From Luidia sarsii (lineage: Eukaryota > Echinodermata > Asteroidea > Paxillosida > Luidiidae): a stretch of 64,000 nt of DNA. The translations under genes and the position numbers were made by a program. Positions 1 to 13,200 of the stretch are shown here, one piece after another. The first letter of the stretch is position 1. The number at the start of each line of letters is the position of its first letter. The notes under the pieces were generated by a model that was given only the letters and a program-made list of their open reading frames with translations, ran no database searches and was not told the origin of the DNA. The stretch spans positions 11,517,080 through 11,581,079 of the forward strand of contig OX465120.1 of NCBI GenBank assembly GCA_949987565.1. The letters run 5' to 3'.

Positions 1-145
1 GGGCAAACCCTCATTGAATGAAGAACGAGTTAATGCTCACAGATTATGCCTGAACCCTGCCTTAGTTTTGTCTTGATTTCTTTGCATTATAATCTGGTCC
101 GATCAAATTTTCTTTGCCATTTTTTCAAAAACGATATCTGTGCAG

Positions 146-1809
146 ATTCGGACTGCAGCGGTAGCTCGGATAGCAACAGCAGCTGCTCCTGGAGTCGGTC
201 TCGGTCCCGCCCTCAGCAGCCGCTCTCCCCTTCCCTGCCGGCCAACCAGTCCCTGGTGGAGTTGATCGCCGAGCGCAAGTGTCTCTCTAAGTATGACGCC
301 CAGCTCCTGGTGGCTGAGGGCTACCGGCTGCGCCAGGCCAAAGTGGTTCTGACGCCGCACAAGCTGCGCGAGGACGGCACGCTGGCCGTGGAGGAAGGCG
401 GCGTCCGCTACGCCTCGCGGCTGCGCAGGGAGGAGGAGAGGCACAAGGCCGGTGGCGGTGTGGCGCGTCACAAGAGGCGCCTCTCGCTGGCCGAGGAGCA
501 AGTCCCGTCGCCTCGCGTGGAAGAGGCTCACTTGAACGGCGTCTCCCCGGGTGAAGACGAGGAGGAGGAGGAGGACGAGGATGAGGGAGAGGATGAGGAT
601 GGGGAGAGCATAGCCACGGTGACTAGCAGGGAGAGAAGACGAACTAACGACTGTTTGAAGCATCGGCGGAGATCGCTGGACATTGACTCTGGGGCGGTTA
701 TGGGTGCACCGTCCAGGGGCGTTTGCCGTCCGGCGCTGGGTGTGAAGACAGCAGAGATGGTCAGGGAGGCCTCTGGCCTCCAGTCCAGGACGCGAGCCAT
801 GGGCTCAGCTCCCGACCGGCACTCCCGCTGCGGCGGCAGCATTGACGGGGAGGAGGATGCGGCATTCAACCCGAGGCAGTACCCGCTGGCCAAAGCCCCG
901 AGGAAGCCCAGTGCCGGAGGCGACCTGCTGACCTACGAGTCGGAGATCTCCGACTGCGAGATGAAGCTGAAGATCCGCGGCGTGCCCCGGCACGGGCTGA
1001 AGCGCGGTTGCCTGGACGCCAAGAGAAGCAGCAGCAGCTACCACCACGGTGGCAAGAGGGAGCGCCGCGACCCGGACCCGGGCCAGCCGCCGGCGTCCGG
1101 CAGGCGTGCCGATGCGCCTGAGGTGCCCCCGCTGGTCCTCGCTAAGCACAAGATGACCAAGTACGATGCAGAGCTGATCGCCGAGGCCGTGCAGAAGATC
1201 CCCAAGCTGACCATCCGCATGAAGGACCCCAACGGCTGCATCGAGGAGGTGGTGACCTCCTCATCGGACGACGAGGTCTCGCCACGGACCAGCCCCGGCC
1301 CCGGCCGGCCGGACTCCCCGGGCCTACCCGCCCTGCGAGGCCAGCGGGTACCCAGGCTGCCCCCGACGAACCCGTGCCCCAGCCCCACCGTCTCTACCTC
1401 CCCTCTTCCGGGCGTGCCGACCCCGCGCAAAGCTCGCGCCCACCTCAAACTCGACGCAGCTGCCGCCGACCGCATACCGGTGGGCGTGCAGCCGGCGCCC
1501 CGTCTGTCCCACCTCAGGCACCTGTACGAGATCCCGCCCCACCCCATCTGCCAGAAGGCCCATGCCGCCGCCCAGTCGGGCAAGCCACTGAGTCCCGGCG
1601 ACGTGGAGATGTTCTACCCGGCCGCCCCCTCGCCCAAACTCAAAGGGGAGCCCCTGGGTAAGCCGGCGGCGCAGCCCTTCGACCTCTCCGTCAAGCCTGT
1701 CGAGAACCGAAACACGCGCAAAGTCAGACTCATCTTTGGCCAGCGTTCCATGGACTTCCAGGTGCCAAAAATGGACAAAAGTTATCAGGCCAAGTGCAAG
1801 CCTATATAA
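146..1809 (+). CDS. KMT5B: KMT5B/SUV420H-like histone H4K20 methyltransferase, C-terminal (last) exon
   Basis: This is the 3' terminal coding exon of a gene that begins before the window. A polypyrimidine tract and CAG end at 145; the exon opens in phase 1 and stops with TAA at 1807-1809. It encodes about 554 residues with no SET domain, which must lie upstream. Three features match what I know of vertebrate KMT5B tails. KYDAEL...IPKLTIRMK (about 1156-1224) parallels RYDAQL...IPKLTLRR. MKLKIRG (about 961-984) parallels a KLKI motif. RKVRLIFG near the C-terminus parallels RLRLIVG. An acidic run lies at 553-609 and a Ser/Pro-rich stretch at 1250-1420. A second diverged KYDAQL copy lies at about 288-306. 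The family di- and trimethylates H4K20 in chromatin. Assignment rests on tail motifs only; KMT5C is the alternative. Confidence 0.8.
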
Positions 1810-2748
1810 AGGCATCTGGAGATAAGAGAAGCCCACACTTCTCTCAAACCCCCTCCCCCCAAAAAAAAACCCAAACAAAAACAATCAAAAACAACCCAAA
1901 ACCAACAACCCAAAACCCAGCCGCTCAAGGCCTCTTTAAATAAAGAAAAGACAATCCAAATTTAAGATCAGTCAATATTTGGGTCAACAAGTTGTTTGCC
2001 TTCCCTTCTGTAGATCTTGTGTATTCATGTTTGTAACATGTCCTGGCCATGATAAACTACATGTACCCAGTACCCACAGGCACCAACTCACCAGGATATG
2101 ACAACTGTCAAAAAAAGTACACGTATATCCATAAAAAAGGAAAATCTACATTGTACCGTGTGCATCTAATGAATTATTTTAAATCTCTCCCTTTTCAAGT
2201 TTGTGTACTGCCTTTGCTGTCTTTTTACTAGTAATGTGAGCTAACATTTTGGGCTTTTTGGAACATTTGTTTGTCTTCCCCCTTTAGTGGTACAGTAATA
2301 AGCAGCCGAGAAGCCGTGGTAAATCAGCTATAGTACAGAGAATATAGTGCAAACTGCACAATTAATAGGCCATGGTTTAAGCAGCATTGATATCGGCACC
2401 ATTGGTGTTCTGCACGGGAAACACATTGCCCATGCTAAGATACAAGGCACAAACTCATATCTAATGGGTGGTTACATTTTACTTTTACGTGCTTGGGACC
2501 GTGTATGTTTGACACCAAAATCTTCACTATGAGGCAACGCTAGGCCAACTGTTGTTTTCACAAAGCAGTTTGCATTTCTGATCCGAGTGGGACCTCGTTC
2601 TAAGGCAGAATCATTCTGCTCTGAGAAAGATCCTGTCAGCCCCTATGATGTATCAAGGCAAAGCATATACCGTGAATTGTGTGAAATTGTTTTCAAACAA
2701 ATAAAGGGAAAAATTGACCGAGAACTTTTGAACCAATTTTGACAAATG

Positions 2749-2890
2749 GCAAGGGAGACTTTTACTTGACCGGGACTTGAACCTGAGACCTCTGGTTTTA
2801 CGTACGACTACTAGCACTCTTACCATCTGAGCTACGTAATATCCAGCGCTTTGACGGGGGACTTCCCAAATAGTCAACTAGTCTTTGTAG
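2749..2890 (-). repeat. tRNA-derived SINE
   Basis: Read on the minus strand this has a pol III A-box-like TAGCTCAGATGGTAAGAG and a B box GGTTCAAGTCC, preceded by a head like GACTATTTGGGAAG. The same arrangement recurs at 21181-21310, 26245-26335, 32874-32930, 36205-36255, 47580-47660, 49220-49310 and 54345-54390. It is a SINE rather than a tRNA because the box spacing and flanks do not fold into a full cloverleaf and copies are dispersed and truncated. Confidence 0.7.
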
Positions 2891-3221
2891 GGGTGGTGGT
2901 GTCAGCCAAAAGCATTCTGAAATTGTTTTTATTATGCTCAGTTGATTACGCGTAAGGCCTCTTAATGATTTTGTGTACTGATAGATTTAGATATACAGTA
3001 TTTAAGCAAATAATGTCAATTTGAGGAGCAAAGTTTTGTCCTTGGCTCAACAGTTTTTTTATGGCAATATTCAATGAATTTGAAATGTGATTTTGTTATA
3101 TTTATTTCTCCTACTCAGCAGCTGCCACTGCATGTCATGCAGGTTTAAGAAAAAAGAATTTTCTTACTGATTGAAACCCAAAGAAATTCTGCAAACCTTG
3201 CTAATCTAACAGAATCAGCTC

Positions 3222-3503
3222 TTTTGTGTTCACTTCTCTCTTTGATCTTTCCCTAATCCCTACCCTACTCCTTGCCCTTCTCTTTGATCTTTCCCCCTCC
3301 TCTCACTAATCCCTACCCCACCGCTTGCCCTTCCCTTTGATCTCTCCCTACTAGCTTCACTCTTTGTCCTTTGTTTCTCATCCGTGTCCTATTCACTCCC
3401 CCCCCCCTTCCTCCGTGTACATGTATCTGTTTTGTCCTTGTCACTCTGCCTTTGAGAAAGGTCCTGCTAGGATCGAAACGTCAGGCCCACTAAATTTTAA
3501 GAA
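3222..3503 (+). repeat. Penelope-like element 3' end (dispersed GATCGAAACGTC family)
   Basis: Pyrimidine-rich sequence containing repeated CTTTGATCTTTCCC blocks and ending in a box with GGTCCTGCTAGGATCGAAAC then GTCAGGCCC. Near-identical copies lie at 12129-12475 (+) and 29220-29568 (-). Fragments lie at 8508-8575, 27155-27182, 30974-31022, 33327-33400 and 33929-33970. The 29.5-kb copy joins directly to a Penelope-type coding tail, which ties the family to that class. Confidence 0.7.
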
Positions 3504-4263
3504 TCAGCTCTCTTGCATTGTGGCCATGTAAGTCAGCAATTTTGCAACGTTTCTGTTTTTTAAAACTTTTATATCAGAGGTAGATATTCCATGAAGGCAG
3601 GTAATTTATTTGGCTGATTCTCTCTCTAAGTCGGTCCTTCCCATTCCTCTGGTCATGCTTCCCTTCAATTCTGTATTACCGATTGAAGCTTGGTTGGCCA
3701 AACCATCTCCGGAGGAAGCGACTAAGGATTTTTCTGATTTCTCTCATCAGCATTCTGTTCACCTCTTGCACTACCAAGTGCATCTTCAGTCTGCATCTCA
3801 TCCTCATGGTATCAGCCATACAGACATGGATATCACCAGATACCAGACAAGTGTGTGATGGGGAGGGGCCGTAGGCCCGTATGTGCCCTACATACTCAGA
3901 AACTATCAATCCGTACTCACTTTGACAAAAAGTTAACAATACACAACTGTAGCACCAACTTGTATATTTTGATGAATATTCATTTTTTTTATTATAATTA
4001 ATTGCTCAGTTGGTCGATGGGTAATGAAGCCAAAAAGTACAAGAGTACTAGATTTTGGGAGGTTTTAGATTAGAATAACTTGACAATCTGAAAGTGAACT
4101 TGAACAATCTGAACAGGTTTCCTGTATTGAGTTTATTTCTTTCAGGCAAGGCAGATTCTCAGGAGTCAGTATCTTTCTATTTATATATCTGAACAGTAGT
4201 GAGGAACAGGCTGTGTCTGTGGCTGCGGCTTCATTTTGCGGGACCCTCTAGCCAGCAGATGCA

Positions 4264-4432
4264 GCCCATTCCCATAGACTTGTGTGATATTGATCATATC
4301 ACCAGGTCTATGAAAGCCACTAGCGACTGTATCCCGTTCCCATAGACTTGTGTGATATTGATCATATCAGGTCTATGGAAGCCACTAGCGACTGCATCCC
4401 GTTCCCATAGACTTGTGTGTTTCATCCATGTC
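4264..4432 (+). repeat. Three-copy tandem repeat, about 66 bp
   Basis: The phrase TTCCCATAGACTTGTGTG recurs at about 4269, 4337 and 4402, followed in the first two copies by a shared TGATATTGATCATATC segment. Units are 65-68 bp. No coding potential is seen. Confidence 0.75.
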
Positions 4433-4689
4433 TATAGGAGCTGCTGTTGTCTCAATCCCTAGCCCAACACACTTGGACACGGCCACATCTCCTAATCATA
4501 ATTCTTTACTAAAGTAACCCTGGTCTTTGTGAACATGTCCTTGAGGTACCCTCTGGTAAAAAACCCCAAAAATGCTTGTGGGAATCTCTTGTGTAGGACT
4601 CGGAGAACTTAATCCCAGTTTGCGACTGAGAAAGATAGAGAGAGAGAGGGAAGATTTTACCAAGGCATTGGTGTCCACACCTGGTTTGT

Positions 4690-4870
4690 AATGTGGAAAG
4701 TGACTCTAAAAAGAGCCGGTAACTCGTCGTTTTGGACAGTGTGTGCTGCAGCCCACTGTGTGTCTTTTCTCAGAGCCACACACTGTCTTGAGAAGAGATG
4801 ACTCCCACGGTGTCATCGCAAACTTTTAACGCTGTGATGCCACCTTGCAAACCTTCAAGTCTTATCCTGT
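4690..4870 (+). repeat. Second dispersed family (GAGTTACCGGCTCTTTTCAGAGCC type)
   Basis: Copies share a head resembling CGAAACGTTGAGTTACCGGC, then TCAGAGCCACAC, GGTGTCATCGCAAAC and an ACCTTCAAGTCTTATCC tail. Related copies lie at 25740-25860 (+), 28835-28975 (+), 32500-32655 (-) and 40160-40300 (-). The 32.5-kb copy, read on the minus strand, also keeps CTGATGATGGGC upstream of CCCGAAAC. Confidence 0.65.
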
Positions 4871-5179
4871 CCCATGATATTGTACCTAGGTTGTCGTTTT
4901 TTTCCCCCTTGAAAGTGGAGGAAATATCCTATTGTCTCAGTGAAGTAACCCTCTAGAAAGAAGTTCAGTGTGCACAGAACATAGCCACTTTACACTGGGA
5001 CACTGGTACACAATTCCCTACCTCCACATGGGTTTTTTTAATATACCGGAAATGTGTCAACAATTGGGAACAATAAAAACCTGTGTGATAAATTGATAAG
5101 AGAACACTTTTTAACCAAGTGAGTCAAACCATACACAGTCTGATGTCTGTGCAGTAGGTACCGTAGTGTGGCTTTTGTG

Positions 5180-5274
5180 GGCTGAAAAGAGTCTTGCTTT
5201 AAATCTTGGTAACCAGGATTCAGAGGGCCCGGTTAATCCATAGCAACAACACTCCAGCGCAAAGTGGTTAAACG
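5180..5274 (+). repeat. 3' end of a piggyBac-type MITE, degraded
   Basis: The segment runs from CTGAAAAGAGTCTTG through ATTCAGAGGGCCCG to GCGCAAAGTGGTTAA. It matches the right end of the intact element at 16003-16696 and ends at a TTAA. The left end is not recognisable. Confidence 0.55.
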
Positions 5275-5699
5275 ACTCAGAAAACACTGTCCTATGGGGT
5301 TATTGAGCCTGTGTTTTTGAAGCGAGAGAATTTGGGAAAGTTTGGGTTCGAGAACAGCTAGTATCTCAATGTTTTGGGCAGTTTGTACTCTTGTTCATCC
5401 TCCATTAGAAGTTGAAAGGAAATAAGATTGTATAGGATTGGATTATCATGTGCACACCCGAACCTGTAACCAGTGTATGATACTAATAGTAGGAAATGAG
5501 TCATTTTACATTTTTCGTATTTTGACAGTGGGTTATTTTGATAATGGAGAAACAGCCAGGCATATCTGTTTCCCCATTTCCATCATTTATCGCACAATCC
5601 TGTGAAAAAGAAGAATTTAAGTTATTTATTTCAAACTTATGTTGTACAGAAGGACTTTGACAAGTCTGACATTACTGTGAATAATAAACTAATTTATTT

Positions 5700-7277
5700 T
5701 GAATGGTGAAGTGAAGGAAGAATGTAAAACAGTTTTGGTGTCTATTTCCTTTAAAGATGCTGTAGATGTGGCATAATTTTCGAAATATTAACTAAATGAA
5801 TTCTGTAATAATTGTAGTTTACCATACATAACTTTCCAATCACAACACAGACCATACACACAAAATACATATGCATGTACAGCAAGCCTAGCAAAGTACC
5901 GTAAATTGAGTTTTTTGCTAGCCCGCAGCAAGTTTGACTAGCCCTGTATAATTAATATTGAATTTAACACAAGATTATTAGGTCAAGTAAAGCAAATTAT
6001 TAGTTTCTACTTTCTCATCCCCACCCGCGTTGTTTTTTTGCCTCCTCACCGCTGTCTACTTTTTACTAGTCCGCCAGTCTAGCAAAGTTGGTCATTTTAC
6101 TAACCAGTTTACAACTACATACATATTACACGCAATCTGGTAACGGAACTTATCGTAAGCCATGGATACACAGTATACAAACATTTTATGAAAATAATGC
6201 TGTTATACAGTACACTAAGAAGTGATCAAATGTCCCCCCCCCAAAAAAAATTAAGAGCTGAGAAAGGTGAGAAATTGTCAGCCCTGAGATTTACAATGAC
6301 CCGTGCAACTTCAAAATTTAAAAAATCTCAAACTCGAGGTCTAAATTCCATCTGATTCCTTTGTGAGCATAAACCCATTACATTAGCTTTTCCAGTATAC
6401 TAAAACAGAATAAGTTCCCCTTTCGACGGAAATCCTCCAAAAACTTGTCTAATTTGCAACTGCGCATGCGTTGAGCCGGTTTGAATAGCGACCTCTAGTT
6501 GAAGTCAACGAACTATGCAGCCATAAATGAGCCATAAACGGGCTGGCATTTCGCTGTAGCAGTGCAAATTTGTGGCTTGAAAAGAGACTAAATGAAGTAC
6601 ACACATGTGCAGTACATGTGTAACTGTCTGATGATTTTGCAACCGGCCTAGAGAAAATGATGTGTACATGTATACCATAGTGTGATAGGCTTTTATGACT
6701 GGCCAAGGTAAATTTCAAACAAATTACACGAGTTTCCTCTCTCTAATGTCCATGGGAAAGACTGATGGAGATCAATGCAGTTAACCGAGTTAGCTGGTTC
6801 CCTGCCAAGATGATATAGTACAAGAAAATGAACAGTGCGGGAACCAGCGACCTGTAAAGGAAAACTCAGTCTTCCTACGCACGTTGGTTTGGTTTCATAT
6901 ACTCGCAACCAGACAGGGGAACACCTTTAAATATGACGTCATGGTACCCGTTTCAACAGTGTCCCCCTACTCGAAAGAACCTTTCTAATAATGAGACAAT
7001 TAACAAAGAAATTGCTAAATCAAATAGATAATGGTATTAAATATACACGTTTTGGTAGATTGAGAGGATTTGTATACTTGGTATCTGGGAAAATATGGGT
7101 TTTCTCGGGGTTTTTTGACGGTGCATTGTGGGAGAATGTTAAGTGGCTGCAGGGATGCGGTGACACTGCACGTCGGCCCATGCACTATGCGAAACACGTG
7201 AAATGCAAAAGAAAAATCACGAATTGGGGGAGGAAAAAAATTTCTCTTGTCACGCCGAACCCAAATCGAGCGCAGTC
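5700..7277. other. Intergenic region and caprin 5' flank
   Basis: No ORF here resembles a known protein. The part next to caprin (about 6900-7277) is the expected promoter and 5' UTR; I see no clear TATA box. The rest is AT-rich single-copy-looking sequence. Confidence 0.4.
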
Positions 7278-10200
7278 ATGCCGACCGCTTCGTCCAAACC
7301 CGCGCCTCAAAATGCCCCAAAAGAGGGGCTGGACTTCCCCAGCCATCTCGTCGCCACCATAGACAAGAAAATCCGTAACTTGGAGAAGAGAAAGGTGAGA
7401 TTTTTTCATTCGGGTGCGGTAAAAAAAAAAAAAACCTCGGGTGACGTCGTACTCGTTAGTCGTAGGGCCTACATACATGTACAAGGCGGAAGCTGGTGCG
7501 CTGTCCCTATTCGATTGCATTGTACTGTACTGTACAGTGTCTGACAAAGGTGACTAATTCCTCTCGTGGGCTTCGAATTCGATAACAAAAGTCACGCCCG
7601 ATAAACGACTGAATTCCGTCCCGAAAACACACACAGATAGCCCCATAATATCCGAGGAAGTTTTCGGATCCCAATACTTGAGGGTAGTCGTTGTACTTGT
7701 AATCCGGCTTTGGTTGTTCTTCGGCCGTTTTTTAATGAGTGAAATTGAATCAGAATTAACTTGCTCATTCACACTGGTCTTGGCCAACATTTGAAAATGG
7801 AATACAATGTCAATGCTATTTTTGATAAGTAATAGTAATACTATACTATAGTAGTCTGAAGTAATACTAGAAATACAGTCAATAATAGGCTGGATATTTA
7901 CAATCCCTCAGCCTCAGGTGAAATGGTTGTTGGAACATCCACTTTCAGACAATACTGATTACTGCCAATACTGACCCTGCTGCAGTGCAGCCAAATGATG
8001 ACTTTGTGATACTGTGCTAGCATTTTTGTGGTGGGGGAAAGAGCGGTGCACCATACACAATAAACCATTTCTACACTACGTTGGCAAAGCATCATGGGTA
8101 TAGATGACAAATTGGCCGTATCTTTATCGCACAATTCGATGCCAAAGCACGCGTACATCATGACGTAGGTTTGTGAATTGTTTATTTTTTTTCTCACCAA
8201 AACCAGATTTAGTTCAGTAATGAAACTCGCACAGAATTTTCATCTTCATGTAGATACAATGTACCAGCAACAAAATATATTTTTGGTCGGAACGTTGAGT
8301 GGGTAGTTTTGGAGAAATTGATGGGGATTCCCTTGGTTGACTGAATGGCAAACGGGGCGTGCGCATGCCGCTTGCGGCACGCGGCACGCAAGGAACAACC
8401 ACTATGCATGCACCGCATGCGCGGCCAGTTTGTCATCTATACCCATGATGCGTTGCGAACGCCGGAAAGGAATATTGCGTATTGTTGTGTCTTTGATTTG
8501 AAGTTTGTGAAAGGTCCTGCTTGTGCTACATGTAGGATCGAAACGTCAGGCCCTCCTAATTTTTGATAATAAACTCTCACCTGATATGTCAGTTTTGCCG
8601 TTTCATGTTATTCCCTGATTTGAAAGGTTATTTTTTGCATCGAATGATTAAGTCAATGAAACATCGTTTTTAAGCTTAAGTAATCATTGCCTCACCGCTT
8701 TAATATTTTCTTGACAGTTTTTCTGCAATTGCGTCTGAAGATTTTTTGACTATTCATGTCAAATAATGTACTTTAGAAATGGGACATTATTGGACACAAC
8801 ATGGTACGTGTCACTCCAGGTGCAGAGAGTGAGGATGTCTAATTCAACAACACAAACCGACAGAATTGGTGTCCTGCCACCTGAAATATTTCAAGGCTTA
8901 ACCTTCAGCTTCACCTGTCTTCATGTGGTCCACAGAATTTGCGAATGAAATGCATTTTTACTTCGGAAGACTTCCTCCTACATGTATACCCCCATCCCCC
9001 CATATACATGTTTACTGTCATGTACATTTTACAGTGATTACAATGACGAGAAAGTTATAAAGAATTACAATTTCTATGAACAAATAAATAAATTGAATGT
9101 TTTATGTATACACCTGTGTCAGAGAAAAGGCTCAAGAGAAAAGGCACAAAAGAAAAGTCCCAAAAGAAAAGGCCTAACAATTGTCTGTTACTTGAGTGTT
9201 AGTCTTTGTTGGGATAAACACTGTATAATAGTTGGATTTTGTTGGGCCTGGGGTGGATTTCACAAAGCCCTACGATGCATCGTTACTCAGCTTACGTGGA
9301 TAACCCATCGTAAGTTATGATAGACCGTATGGTTTCTGTGCATCGCTCATTGCCTTGCGATTGATCGTAAGTTACTGCAATATTACCATCATTGTAGGAC
9401 CCTGCTTAACCCAACAGTATCCACTGTTGGGTACTGTTGGGATCAGCAGGCTTCACACTTTCATGCTTGTTGGGTACTGTTGGGATCAGCAGGATAGAGT
9501 TAGGCTAACAGTGAGGGAGATAGGGTTATTAAACTTCCATGCCAGCCCCTTTATACCAAATGTGTTAGTCACCTGATAAGCATACAAAGGGTTGTCCTGC
9601 GGTGCCCCCCAGCTATGGCGGCTTCGGGGAAGGATTCCCTGAATGGATCTATAGCCCCCCCAGCTGTGATTGCCTCAAGTCTAATGACATTGTTTCCGGT
9701 GTTGCTTTCCCCCCTTTCACAACTCTCAGATGAAGCTGCAGCAGTATCAGGACATGGTCAAGAATGGGCAGGAGCTGACCAAGGATCAGATCCAGGCAGC
9801 CTCGCACTTTGAGGAGGTCTCCAGCAACTTGGAGTTTGCCAAGGAGCTGCAGAAGACCTTCCAGGTCACTATCAACGAGGTAGGCTGTCTGGAGGTGAAA
9901 GTGGGGGGGGATTTTCTTTTCTTTGTCTGGTCCGGGGATAGATTGCGCAAAGCCTATCAATGTGACGGTATTTCAGCTTACGATTTATGATCCATTGTTA
10001 GTGGTTTGAATACTACAGATTATGTGATCGCTCATCATCTTGCAATTGGTCGTAAGTGACAATGAGCCTAATAAGATGAGCCACTGGCTTCATAAGTGGC
10101 GAGTACAGGTTGTGTCATACAATGTAATTTTTGCAACTTGGTGGCAACCACCTACACTGCATGTATAAGGAGCACTCTAGTTGAACACATTTTTTTATTT

Positions 10201-13200
10201 TTTTTTTAAATAAATGATCTAATAATTTTGGTACTCAGTGAATTTCTTCTGAAAGATTGCAGTCTGTCATAAGCCTTGTGTGAAATGACCTCAATGATAT
10301 CTGGTCTCATGATGTCATGTTTGGGTCACATTATTTTTGTCATGTCATGTCACGTGATGTCATGTCATGTCACGTGATGTCATGTCTGGTCATATGATGT
10401 CATGTTGGTTGACACAATGTCATGCTGGGTCACATGCTGTCATATCAGGTCCCATGAGGTCATACCATGACAGGTCACCTGATGTCACCTCATAACCATT
10501 TCTGCCACATCACGCCATGGAAAGGTCACTCAGTGCTCCGTCACGACAAACCTTAATCAAGTGATACTAGCAATTAATGCTGCACAATAGCGATGCTGTC
10601 TGATGCTGTCTCTGAGACTTCAGAGGTAATAACAGACACTGAAAATTGAGTCTACGTGTGGCTTGAATTTTTTGCGCTTTTTGCTTCCCAGAATGCCAAG
10701 CAGATGAAGAAGCAGGCGAAGCGGGAGACCGTCTTCAAGCACGAGCAGGAGCTGCAGAGAATCCGCGACGTTCTCCTCCTCAACAATGTTCTGAACAACC
10801 TGGGTGCGGATCATGTGCGCAAGGACTTTCTGGCTGGGGACAACGGTGCTATGGTGAGTGGACATCTGAAAGACTCTTAAATAAGTACAGGCCAAGGCCA
10901 TGATTGAAATGAATGCTGAGATTTGGATTTATTTCTCTCCTCTCTCCTCTCCTCTATCTCTCTTGCCCTCTCTCTCTCCCTCTCCATCACCCCCTCCCCC
11001 TCCCTCTCCCTCTCTCTCTCCACATCTCTTTTTCCCTCTCCCTCTTCCTCACCCCTCTCCCTCACCTCTCTCCATCTCCCTCTCTCACTCTTTCCCCCCC
11101 TCTCTCTCCCCTCTCCCTCCCTCTCTCTCCCCTCTCCCCCTCTCCATCTCTCTCCCCTTTCCCTCTCTCCTCCTGTTCTCCTCTCTCTCCTTCTCTCTCC
11201 CTTCTCTCGCCCCCCTCCCTCCCATCTTCCTCCCATCTTCCTCCCATCTTCCTCCCATCTCCCTCCCATCTTTGTCCCATCTCCCTCCCATCTTCCTCCC
11301 ATCTCCCTCCCATCTCCCTCCCATCTTCCTCCCATCTTCCTCCCATCCCCCTCCCATCTTCCTCCCATCCCCCTCCCATCTTCCTCCCATCTCCCCCCAT
11401 GCCCCTCTCTGTCTCCCTCCCATCTCCCTCCCATCTTCCTCCCATCTTCCTCCCATCTTCCTCCCATCCCCCTCCCATCTTCCTCCCATCTTCCTCCATG
11501 CCCCTCTCTGTCTCCCTCCCATCTTCCTCCCATCTTCCTCCCATCTCCCTCCCATCTCCCTCCCATCTCCCTCCCATCTCCCCCCATGCCCCTCTCTGTC
11601 TCCCTCTCTGTCTTCTTCTTTCGTATGAGACAGCTAGGCAGTGTCGCCCAGCTTCTGCAGCCAGCTCACTGTGTCATGGTTTGGGTTTTCAAGGTTTTCA
11701 AGTCGTTGGGTGGGGGAAAGTGGGGCACTCGTAGATGATGTGGTGGGCGGTCTGTTCCTCGGCTCCGCATGGGCAGGCTCCTGATGGACGCAGACCCCAG
11801 CGGTGCATGTTAGCGTTGAAACGGCCCACTCCCGTCCGTAGCCGGTTCAGGGTTGTCCAGGTTTTTTTTTCGAGGAAGGTTAGCACCCGTTGGTAGTCTT
11901 GTCCTGAATCCACTCTCCTCCCTCTCTCTCTCTCTTTCTGCAGGAATTGACCGAAGAGCAAGTGAAGTACCTGGATGAGTTCTACAAGCTTGTCAACCCT
12001 TCAAGGGAAGAAGAGGACACGGAGGAAGAGGCGGCCAAGAAAGCTAGGTGAGCAACGAGCCTCTGCCCATAGTGTATAATCTGAATGCATTCATGGTGTC
12101 CAAAATCTAACTGAATAGCACACCATCCAGGAGGGTAATGACTAACACCATGCAGCTTTCTGATAATCCTTCTTTTGTCTTCAGTCTTTCACACTTCTCT
12201 CTTTGATCTTTCCCCCTATTGTCACTAATCCCTACCCCACTCCTTGCCCTTCTCTTTGATCTTTCCCCCTCCTCTCACTAATCCCTACCCTACCCCTTGC
12301 CCTTCCCTTTGATCTCTCCCTACCAGCTTCACTCTTTGTCCTTTGTTTCTCATCCGTGTCCTATTCACTCTCTCCCCCCCTGCCTTCGTGTACATGTATC
12401 TGTTTTGTCCTTGTCACTCTGCCTTTGAGAAAGGTCCTGCTAGGATCGAAACATCAGGCCCACTAAATTTTTGAATAGCACACCGTGCACAAGCTGAACA
12501 GTCCTTGTTTCAGCAGCTCTGTCTGTGCATTGCTGCACTAAATAGCCCATTGTACAATGCTCTGAGTAGGGTCAGTGTATTCACAGCTGTGACTGAAATT
12601 GGTATACTAAAACTAGACTTTTTTGTTTGTTGCTTTGCCCCAGCCCTGTGAGCTTTGAGAAGAAGTTGATGGAAGCCAGCGAACACTTGAACAACTACAT
12701 CAAAGAGGATGAGAAGAGTGTACTTGGAACGACCTGTATCCTTTGAATAGATTAGTCCTTGGGTTGTATTTGTACCAGAGACCTGTAACATGCAGTGTCA
12801 AATCTTCTAGACCAGTGCCTAAATGACTGGACTGGGTCCACTGGTCCAGTGCCCATTTGTCTAGTTTGGTTCATGGAGTCTGCCAGACCATTGCCTAAAT
12901 GACTTGACTGGGTCCACTGGTCCTGTGCCCATGGGTCTAGTTTGGTTCATGGAGTCTGCCAGACCATTGCCTAAATGACTGGACTGGGTCCACTGGTCCA
13001 GTGCCCATTGGTCTAAGTTTGGTTCATGGAGTCTGCCAGACCATTGCCTAAATGACTGGACTGGGTCCACTGGTCCAGTGCCCATTGGTCTAGTTTGGTT
13101 CATGGAGTCTGCCAGACCAATGCCTAAATGACTGGACTGGGTCCACTGGTCCAGAGCCCATTGGTCTAAGTTTGGTTCATGGAGTCTGCCAGACCAATGT

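Larger units (their letters stand above)
1810..5700 (+). other. KMT5B 3' UTR and downstream flank
   Basis: I see no further gene here. Candidate polyadenylation signals AATAAA occur at 1939-1944, 5072-5077 and 5683-5688; the last is followed by AT-rich sequence and would give a 3' UTR near 3.9 kb. The stretch holds a reversed SINE, a Penelope-type repeat, a short tandem repeat and a second dispersed family, listed separately. Which signal is used cannot be decided from sequence. Confidence 0.4.

Noticed and set aside
103..663. 186-codon minus-strand frame opposite KMT5B
   Set aside because: It is a shadow of a GC-rich coding exon; the hydrophobic run is the complement of the acidic stretch.
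10877..11734. Long Ser/Pro and Gly/Met/Glu frames on both strands
   Set aside because: They come from the polypyrimidine minisatellite in caprin intron 3, between two well-supported exons.
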